From: Kineosphaera limosa NBRC 100340
GTDB lineage: Bacteria > Actinomycetota > Actinomycetes > Actinomycetales > Dermatophilaceae
Direction of reading: 5' to 3'
NCBI RefSeq assembly: GCF_000298215.1
Contig: NZ_BAHD01000056.1
Location: 1-44,346 of the forward strand
Length of the DNA stretch: 44,346 nucleotides
The translations under genes were made by a program, and so were the position numbers. Positions 39,101-44,346 of the stretch are shown in pieces. Position 1 is the first letter of the stretch; every line of letters starts with the position of its first letter. Under the pieces are notes generated by a model that did not search any database, was not told where the DNA came from, and worked only from the letters and a program-made list of their open reading frames with translations.

Positions 39101-40139
39101 CGCCGCGGGCCTTGCGGACCAGCTCTTCGTAGGCGTTCCAGAAGCCGAAGAAGTCGAGCTGGTCGGCGGCCTTGATCGAGGGCACCACGAGGGAGCGGGT
39201 GCCGTCGGGGCGCGGGAGGTCGATCGCGAGGCCGAAGTTGATGTGCGCCGGCTGCACGATGACCGGCTTGCCGTCCTTCTCCGCGAAGTTGTTGTTCATG
39301 CTCGGCATCGCCTGCAGCGCCTTGACGATGGCGAATCCGATGATGTGCGTGAAGCTGACCTTGCCGCCTCGGTTGCGGCGCAGGTGGGCGTTGATCGCGA
39401 TGCGGTTCTCGATGAGCGCCTTGGCCGGTACGGCGCGCACGCTGGTGGCGGTCGGCACCTGCAGGCTGGCGTCCATGTTCGCCACGATGCGGGCGGCCGG
39501 GCCCTTGAGCGGCTTGATGACCTCGTCGTCGGATTCCGACGCCGACTTCAACGCCGGGGTGTCGCGCGGCTTGGGCATCTGCCGGCCCATCGGCTCCTGG
39601 CGGGACCCGGGCATCGGCTGAGCGGGGGAGGTCTCGCGGGAGGTCGGCGCCTTCGGCCCGCCGCCCGTCTCACCCTCACGTGGCGGCTTGCCGCCCTTGT
39701 CCGGAGAGGGCTTTGACTGGCTGGACTTCGTCGCGACGCTCACGTCGTCGGCCTCCTTGGTCGCGGCCGCGCCGGAGGCGGCCTTGCTCGCGGGCTTCTT
39801 GGGCTCGGCCTTGGTGGGCTCAGCCTGCTGGGGCTCGGACTCGGGCTCGGGCTTCTTGGGCTCGGCCTGCTTCGGGGCGGCCTTCTTGGCCTCGGATTGC
39901 CGTGATGCCGACTGTTCGCTCGGCTGCGCCGCAGCGGCCGAGCGGGGCGCGGTCGACGCGGCGCCGTTGCTGGAGCCCGCCTCTTCGACCGGCCCGGGGG
40001 TGTAGTCCGCGAAGATCGGCCACCAGGAGCGGTCGACAGAGTTCTTGTCCTCGCGATACTGCTCGTACAACTCGTCGACGAACCACTTATTGGGTCCGAA
40101 CGCGATGGTCGGCTCGTCAGGGGCTGGCTGGTCCGGCAC
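36144..40139 (-). CDS. kgd: Multifunctional 2-oxoglutarate decarboxylase/dehydrogenase (E1 fused to E2-like domain)
   Basis: 1331-residue TCA-cycle enzyme of the actinobacterial Kgd/OdhA type. It decarboxylates 2-oxoglutarate with thiamine diphosphate and feeds the E2/E3 complex. The N-terminal helper segment is [33 protein letters not shown] linker of about 180 residues, rich in Ala, Pro, Lys and Glu, follows; it has no lipoyl domain. The E2-type acyltransferase core follows with [17 protein letters not shown] and [15 protein letters not shown]. The E1 part has [47 protein letters not shown], and C-terminal [21 protein letters not shown] and [15 protein letters not shown]. The GTG at 40139 was chosen over longer frames because [11 protein letters not shown] precedes the conserved helper directly. 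It is followed by DUF6104-like and SGNH genes. Confidence 0.95.
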   Translation of the reverse strand: MPDQPAPDEPTIAFGPNKWFVDELYEQYREDKNSVDRSWWPIFADYTPGPVEEAGSSNGAASTAPRSAAAAQPSEQSASRQSEAKKAAPKQAEPKKPEPESEPQQAEPTKAEPKKPASKAASGAAATKEADDVSVATKSSQSKPSPDKGGKPPREGETGGGPKAPTSRETSPAQPMPGSRQEPMGRQMPKPRDTPALKSASESDDEVIKPLKGPAARIVANMDASLQVPTATSVRAVPAKALIENRIAINAHLRRNRGGKVSFTHIIGFAIVKALQAMPSMNNNFAEKDGKPVIVQPAHINFGLAIDLPRPDGTRSLVVPSIKAADQLDFFGFWNAYEELVRKARGGKLTMDDFMGTTISLTNPGTIGTVHSVPRLMQGQGAIVGVGAMDYPAEWQGASDETIARQGISKIMTLTSTYDHRIIQGAGSGEFLRIIHQLLLGDNDFYDEIYESLRIPYEPIRWSQDVSATHDDDLSKTVRVQKLIHAYRVRGHLLADTDPLEYRQRRHPDLQLSTHGLTIWDLDREFATGGFGGTPMSTLRDILERLHSAYCRTIGSEFMHIQDPEQREWLQDHLEIPQPRVPREEQMRILRRLNAAEAFETFLQTKFVGQKRFSLEGGESVIAMLDQILQSSAQEDMDEVCIGMPHRGRLNVLANIAGKSYGQIFREFEGSYDPGSVQGSGDVKYHLGTEGEYTTEDGSAKTKVYLAANPSHLEAVNPVLEGIVRAKQDRLDRHGEAFTVLPVLLHGDAAFAGQGVVLETLQLSQLRGYRTGGTIHIIVNNQVGFTTAPSSSRSSVYSSDLARTIQAPIFHVNGDDPEAVVRVGQIAYEFRQKFAKDVVIDMVCYRRRGHNEGDDPSMTQPLMYHLIEAKRSVRKLYTEALIGRGDITEEDADAAMRDYQKRLEHVFVETKEALKKTEAPTESSGLERPAAQQADDHTPDRAEEDTAISGELLHRLGDVWTAFPDDFTVHPKLRKMLENRTRMTREGGVDWATGELLAFGSLLTEGTPVRLAGQDSRRGTFTQRHAVLIDRETAEEWTPLLYLGNQARFWVYDSLLSEFAALGFEYGYSVERPDALVCWEAQFGDFANGAQTITDEFISASEQKWNQRSSVVLLLPHGYEGQGPDHSSARIERWLQLCAQDNMVVAHPSTPASHFHLLRRQAYARPRKPMIVFTPKQLLRLKAAQSPVEAFTHGRFEPVLDDLTDPRPEQVDRVLIASGRVVYDLEAYRAKQEDKNIAILRLEQYYPLPAAELAAAVKQYPNADLVWVQDEPRNQGGWPFLALNLPEQLAEHGETRPLRAVSRPESAAPSTGSSKHHAAEQERLLSQAFTR

Positions 40140-40491
40140 GCGAACACGCCTCTTTCGTCTCGTTCTCGTCGTCGTCGTTGACGCCTCAAATCCCCCGCGC
40201 GGCGACCACTGGACGCCGCGTGGGCGTACTGCCCGCCAGCGTACATGTGCGCGGGTCAACCGAAGCGCTGGACTCACAACATGGACGGCGGATGAACGCG
40301 GCATGGAGCGGCGACCGGCCGCCACCGGCGGAGCGGTCAGCCGGTCTGCTGGAACACCCAGTCGCGCCACCCTCACCGGGCCGCTCGGCGATTGGAGGCA
40401 GACACGAGGGTGCACCTGCCTCAGCCTTGTCACAGGTTCCTGGTTAGATGTCCGCACACTCATCGCACACGACACATCGGAAAGGCGGGAG
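40140..40491. other. Divergent intergenic region, kgd / transporter
   Basis: 352 bp with no supported gene. A TTGACC (minus strand, near 40257-40262) and a TTAGAT near 40443 are present, but neither forms a well-spaced promoter. No inverted repeats of note were seen. Confidence 0.5.
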
Positions 40492-42093
40492 ATGGCAGCG
40501 ACGACGCGGCAACGCGAACAGTGGTCCAGTCAGACCGGCTTCATCCTGGCCGCGATCGGCTCGGCGGTCGGCCTGGGCAATATCTGGCGATTTCCGGGGG
40601 TCGCCTACGAGAACGGTGGGGGAGCCTTCCTCATCCCCTACCTGTTCGCTCTGCTGACAGCGGGCATCCCGATTCTCTTCCTCGACTACGCCATCGGGCA
40701 CCGGTTCCGCGGCACCGCGCCCCTGGCGTTCCGGCGCCTGCATAAGAACACGGAGGTGGTCGGCTGGTTCCAGATCATCCTCTCGTTCGTCATCTCCGTG
40801 TACTACGCGGCGGTCATCGCGTGGGCGCTGAGCTACTTCGTCTTCTCGTTCGACCTGCGCTGGGCGCCGGATTCGTTGAACTTCTTCGTCGGCGACTACC
40901 TACAGGTCGGTGACCCCGAGATTTCCACCCAGATCGTCTCCGGGGTGGCGATCCCGCTGGTCGTCGTGTGGGTGGCGATCCTGGTGACCCTGGCCCTCGG
41001 GGTCGCCAAGGGCGTCGAGAAGGCCAACATGATCTTCCTGCCGCTGCTCGTCGTGGCGTTCATCGGCCTGGTCATCCGGGCGGTCACCCTGCCCGGGGCG
41101 GCCGACGGTCTGAACGCGCTGTTCACCCCCGACTGGTCCGAGTTGTTCAACCCGGCCGTGTGGATCGCCGCCTACGCCCAGATCTTCTTCTCGCTGTCGA
41201 TCGCGTTCGGCATCATGATCACGTACTCCTCCTACCAGCGCCGCAAGGCGAACATGACCAGCTCGGGTCTGGTCGTCGGGTTCGCGAACTCCTCGTTCGA
41301 GATCCTCGCCGGTATCGGCGTCTTCGCGACCCTGGGCTTCCTGGCCTGGGACCAGTCGACGACCGTCGGCGAGTTGGAGGGGCTCAGCGGGCCCATCCTG
41401 TCGTTCGTGACCTTCCCCGCGGTCATCGCGGAGATGCCGGGCGGCAGCTTCTTCGGGCTCGTGTTCTTCGCCTCGCTGGTGATGGCCGGCTTCACGTCGA
41501 TCATCTCGATCCTGCAGGGCGTCTCGGGCGCGGTGCAGGACAAGTTCGGTTTCGGTGTGCGCCAGAGCGCCGTCGGCGTCTCCCTGGTCTGCGCCGTCAT
41601 CTCGATCGCACTGTTCTCCACGACCTCCGGCCTCATCGCGCTGGACACCGTCGACCAGTGGGCCAACAACATCGGCATCGTGCTCTCGGCGATCGTCATG
41701 ACGGTGCTGCTCGTCTGGGTGCTGCGACGCGGCGAAGAGTTGCGCTTCCACCTCAACGCGGTGTCGACGTTCAAGATCGGCCGCTGGTGGATCCTGCTCA
41801 TCGGCGTGCTGGCGCCGCTGCTGCTCGGCTACATGCTCCTGCAGCGCATCATCACGCTCCTCACGGAGGGCTACGAGGGCTACCCCGATTGGTACCTGCT
41901 GACCTTCGGCTGGGGTGCCATCGCCTTCATCGTCGTCGTCGCGCTGATCCTCACCGCCCTGCCCTGGCGGGCGCACCGCGATGAAGAAGGCTTCGAGCCG
42001 TGGCCTCCCTACCGTGAGGGTGGCAGCGGAGCAGCAACTGCTCGGTCGGCCGATGGGCCCGACGGGGCCGACCGAAAGGGGACCGGCCAATGA
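40492..42093 (+). CDS. metP: Sodium-dependent NSS-family transporter, MetP-like
   Basis: 533-residue neurotransmitter:sodium symporter family protein with about 12 membrane helices. TM1 carries the Na+/substrate motif [32 protein letters not shown] (residues of about 14-44). TM6 has [25 protein letters not shown] and TM8 has [20 protein letters not shown]. Helix 12 is followed by an acidic tail. GGAAAGGCGGGAG precedes the ATG. The next gene codes for a 51-residue MetS-like subunit overlapping by 4 nt (ATGA), which matches the MetPS methionine/alanine uptake system of corynebacteria. The substrate is inferred from that pairing only. Confidence 0.9.
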   Translation: MAATTRQREQWSSQTGFILAAIGSAVGLGNIWRFPGVAYENGGGAFLIPYLFALLTAGIPILFLDYAIGHRFRGTAPLAFRRLHKNTEVVGWFQIILSFVISVYYAAVIAWALSYFVFSFDLRWAPDSLNFFVGDYLQVGDPEISTQIVSGVAIPLVVVWVAILVTLALGVAKGVEKANMIFLPLLVVAFIGLVIRAVTLPGAADGLNALFTPDWSELFNPAVWIAAYAQIFFSLSIAFGIMITYSSYQRRKANMTSSGLVVGFANSSFEILAGIGVFATLGFLAWDQSTTVGELEGLSGPILSFVTFPAVIAEMPGGSFFGLVFFASLVMAGFTSIISILQGVSGAVQDKFGFGVRQSAVGVSLVCAVISIALFSTTSGLIALDTVDQWANNIGIVLSAIVMTVLLVWVLRRGEELRFHLNAVSTFKIGRWWILLIGVLAPLLLGYMLLQRIITLLTEGYEGYPDWYLLTFGWGAIAFIVVVALILTALPWRAHRDEEGFEPWPPYREGGSGAATARSADGPDGADRKGTGQ

Positions 42094-42245
42094 CCATGCC
42101 CGCGATTCTCATGATGCTCTTCTCGATACTCGTGCTCTGGGGTGGTTTGCTCTGCGCCATCCTGTTCCTGCGCGCAAAGCCGCAGGTCACCGAGGGCGAG
42201 TGGGCCCAGGACCCGGACAGCCTGGAAGAACCGCCTGGGCACTGA
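42090..42245 (+). CDS. metS: MetS-like small subunit of the NSS transporter
   Basis: 51-residue single-pass membrane protein. The start is the ATGA overlapping the transporter stop. One hydrophobic helix (ILMMLFSILVLWGGLLCAILF, about residues 6-26) is followed by the cytoplasmic RAKPQVTEGEWAQDPDSLEEPPGH. Length, one helix and an acidic tail match the MetS subunit needed by MetP for methionine/alanine import in Corynebacterium. A hairpin terminator follows 31 bp after the stop. Confidence 0.82.
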   Translation: MTMPAILMMLFSILVLWGGLLCAILFLRAKPQVTEGEWAQDPDSLEEPPGH

Positions 42246-42275
42246 CCCCGGCATGGGCCGGACCATCCGGTCCCG

Positions 42276-42327
42276 AAAGACGCTGTTCGCTGTCGCCCGC
42301 TTGAGGGCACCAGCGAACAGCGTCTTT
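42276..42327. terminator. Strong bidirectional terminator between metS and the aconitase-like gene
   Basis: A perfect 17-bp stem (AAAGACGCTGTTCGCTG at 42276-42292 with its complement at 42311-42327) encloses an inner GCCC/GGGC pairing. The T-run CTTTT follows on the plus strand and the matching A-run gives a T-run on the minus strand. The outer arm resembles that of the 54-bp palindrome (AAAGA-3 nt-TGTTCGCT in both), but the loop differs. Confidence 0.85.
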
Positions 42328-42347
42328 TCACGTCGGGGGCGCGAACT

Positions 42348-44346
42348 TCAGGCCGCGTCGATCACGCTGCGCAGGATGTGCGGGATGGCGCCCCCGGCCC
42401 GCAGCAGCTGGGCCTCCTGCTCGGTCTGCACGTCGGCGACCAGGTCGAGCTCGACGCGTTCTCCGGCCGCGGTGCGTCGCACGACGCGCACGGTGTCGCC
42501 GGGCGCGAGCTCGGGCGGGCAGGCCACGTCGAACTCGTCGCCGGCCTCGATGGTGCCAAGGCTCGCCCGCTGCTCGGGGGTGAGCAGCAGCGGCAGCACA
42601 CCCATGCCGACGAGGTTGCTGCGGTGAATCCGCTCGAAGCTGGCCGCAGGCACCGCGCGCACCCCCAGCAGCCGCTGCGCCTTGGCGGCCCAGTCCCGCG
42701 AGGAGCCGGTGCCGTAGCGCTCGCCCGCGATGACGACGACCGGGCGTCCGGCCTGTTCGTAGCGCTGCGCCACCTCCCAGATCGAGGCGAGCGTGCCGTC
42801 GGCGTGCGTCGTGGTGCCCGTCGCGGCGTCCGCCTCGACCAGGCGGTTGCCCAGCGTCTTGGAGTAGAACGCCCCCCGCGCCATGACCTCCCAGTTGCCG
42901 CGCCGGGACGCGAACACGTTGAGGTCGTCGCGGGATTCGTCGCGCGCCACGAGGAAGTCGGCGACGGGAGAGTCGGCCGGGATCGCGCTGGCGGGGGAGA
43001 TGTGGTCGGTCGTGATGTCGTCGCCGAGCACCAGCAGCGGGGAGGCTGTGTAGTCACCGAGCAGCCCGTCGACCGCGGCGGTCGCGAACGGCGGCCGGCG
43101 CAGGATCGTGGAGTCCGGCGACCAGGGAAAGCGGGGTGCGGCGGGGCTGGCCAGGGTCTGCCACGCGCGGCTGGCATGGGCGGCGGCGAAGGCATCGGGA
43201 AAGTCGTCGGCGGTCACCCCGACGGCCAGTTGTGCCGCGACCTCCTCCTGGCTTGGCCACAGCTCCTCGAGCAGCACCGGCCGGCCGGCCGGGGTGTGCC
43301 CGACCGGTTCTGTCTCGATGTTGCGGGCGGCGTCGCCGCTGATGGCGAAGGCGACGACCAGCGGCGGCGTCATGATGTAGCTCATCGTGACGTCAGGGTT
43401 GACCCGGCCGGGAAAGTTGCGATTACCCGACAGGATTGCCACCGGCTCGACCTGCCCCGCCCCGCGCGCGGCGGCGATACGCTCCGGCAGCGGCCCGGAG
43501 TTGCCGATGCAGGTGGTGCAGCCGAACCCGACGATGTCGAAGCCGAGCGCCGCCAGGTCGTCGTCGAGGCCGGTGCGCGCCAAGTAGCGGGCCGCGGCGG
43601 GGGAGCCGGGGGCCAGCGAGGTCTTGACCCAGGGAGCCGCGCGCAGCCCGAGCCGGCGGGCGTTGCGGGCCAGCAGCCCGGCGGTGATGAGCAGCGCGGG
43701 GTCGGTGGTGTTCGTGCAGCTCGTGATGGCGGCCAGCGCCACCGGAAAGGCGGGCAGCTGCCCGCCGCCCCGCGCCTCACCAGTGGGCTGCGCCTCGCCG
43801 TGGTCGGCCGCGCGCAGCGATGCCGGGATGGCGCCGGGCGTGAGGCTGTCCTGCGGGCGGGTCGGCCCGGCGACGGTGCGTCCGATGCCCGACAGGTCGA
43901 CCTCCAAGGTGCGGCTGTACACGCGGTCGGTGCGCGGGTCGAACCACAGGCGATTGGCGCGGGCGTACGCCTGCACGAAGTCGGCGTCGACGCGTCGGGC
44001 CGCCACGAGGCGCAGGTAGTCGATGGAGTGGCTGTCGATGGGGAAGTAACCCGTCGTCGCGCCGTACTCCGGGGCCATGTTGGCGACGACCGCCCGTTGC
44101 CCCACGGTCAGCGACGAGACCCCAGGGCCGAAGTACTCGACGAAGTCGCCGGCGACACCCAGCTCCCGCAGCGCGTGGGTGAGTGTGATGGCCAGATCGG
44201 TCGCCGAACTCCCGTGCGGCAGCGCCCCCGTCAGCCGCACCCCGACGACCCGCGGCAATGCGATCGTGCACGGCAGGCCAAGCATGACCATTTCGGCCTC
44301 GAGGCCGCCGATCCCCCAACCGAGCACGCCGAGCCCGTTGACCATG
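42348..44346 (-). CDS. Aconitase-family dehydratase (5' end cut by window edge)
   Basis: 666 codons remain, from MVNGLGVLGWGIGGLEAE, which in aconitases lies near residue 200, to the stop at 42348. It belongs to the AcnA/IRP branch. The cluster cysteines are present: SCTNTTDPALLITAG and GFGCTTCIGNSGPLPE. SGNRNFPGRVNPDVTMSYIMTPP, LGDDITTDHISPASAIPADSP, RRGNWEVMARG and GERYGTGSSRDWAAK show the swivel domain with the active-site SSRDWAAK. Several blocks (DLNVFASRRGNWEVM, YIMTPPLVVAFAISGD) differ from housekeeping AcnA, so it may be a paralogue acting on a related acid such as 2-methylcitrate. The substrate is not certain. It converges on metS with a shared terminator. Confidence 0.85.
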   Translation of the reverse strand, partial: MVNGLGVLGWGIGGLEAEMVMLGLPCTIALPRVVGVRLTGALPHGSSATDLAITLTHALRELGVAGDFVEYFGPGVSSLTVGQRAVVANMAPEYGATTGYFPIDSHSIDYLRLVAARRVDADFVQAYARANRLWFDPRTDRVYSRTLEVDLSGIGRTVAGPTRPQDSLTPGAIPASLRAADHGEAQPTGEARGGGQLPAFPVALAAITSCTNTTDPALLITAGLLARNARRLGLRAAPWVKTSLAPGSPAAARYLARTGLDDDLAALGFDIVGFGCTTCIGNSGPLPERIAAARGAGQVEPVAILSGNRNFPGRVNPDVTMSYIMTPPLVVAFAISGDAARNIETEPVGHTPAGRPVLLEELWPSQEEVAAQLAVGVTADDFPDAFAAAHASRAWQTLASPAAPRFPWSPDSTILRRPPFATAAVDGLLGDYTASPLLVLGDDITTDHISPASAIPADSPVADFLVARDESRDDLNVFASRRGNWEVMARGAFYSKTLGNRLVEADAATGTTTHADGTLASIWEVAQRYEQAGRPVVVIAGERYGTGSSRDWAAKAQRLLGVRAVPAASFERIHRSNLVGMGVLPLLLTPEQRASLGTIEAGDEFDVACPPELAPGDTVRVVRRTAAGERVELDLVADVQTEQEAQLLRAGGAIPHILRSVIDAA

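Noticed and set aside
36264-39716. Plus-strand open frame of 1150 codons opposite kgd
   Set aside because: Its composition (Arg, His, Val, Leu runs) is that of an antisense shadow. The minus strand codes for an unmistakable 2-oxoglutarate decarboxylase over the same bases.

Overview
The window is very GC-rich DNA from an actinobacterium, most likely a Micrococcales-type organism. The evidence is high GC, frequent GTG/TTG starts, a single-chain multifunctional 2-oxoglutarate decarboxylase (Kgd), a MetPS-type transporter with its tiny MetS subunit, and a DUF6104-like protein. No rRNA, tRNA, CRISPR array, transposase or phage gene was seen.

About 1.3-30.2 kb is a large surface-polysaccharide locus of the Wzx/Wzy type, built from several transcription units. 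From left to right: a glycosyltransferase (GT) with an unknown partner (1309-3755, minus); an acetyltransferase plus two GTs (4294-8367, plus); a small secreted repeat protein (8589-9062, plus); a Wzz-Wzy-GT2 operon with a good promoter (9169-12747, minus); a short divergent malic enzyme (13386-14630, plus); two tandemly duplicated GTs, the second broken by an internal deletion, followed by a Wzx flippase (14865-19197, plus); a six-gene minus-strand operon, WbuB-like GT / FnlA / FnlB / GNAT / FnlC / GT (19359-26155), in which every junction is a 4-nt stop/start overlap and the last GT carries a frameshift; then a DegT aminotransferase and PglC-type initiating sugar transferase (26199-28185, plus) that converge on and overlap a membrane PglF-type nucleotide-sugar dehydratase (28110-30176, minus).

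Together these genes could make UDP-L-FucNAc (FnlABC) and a UDP-diamino sugar of the bacillosamine type (dehydratase, aminotransferase, acetyltransferase). The initiating transferase would load the lipid carrier, the GTs would extend the repeat unit, Wzx would flip it, and Wzy/Wzz would polymerise it.

Outside the locus lie a phytoene synthase cut by the left edge, an MDR oxidoreductase, an apparently autoregulated DUF4097-PadR operon with twin palindromic operators beside a 2TM protein, a Kgd/DUF6104/SGNH-hydrolase operon, a MetPS-type transporter, and an aconitase-family paralogue cut by the right edge.

The main non-gene signals are: a 54-bp perfect-stem palindrome present twice with a conserved loop; a 57-bp palindrome-rich repeat found three times, always beside GT genes; a 131-bp element with 34-bp imperfect terminal inverted repeats; and several in-frame or near-frame tandem repeats of about 15 bp. 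The small secreted protein with 18-residue repeats is the most unusual protein.
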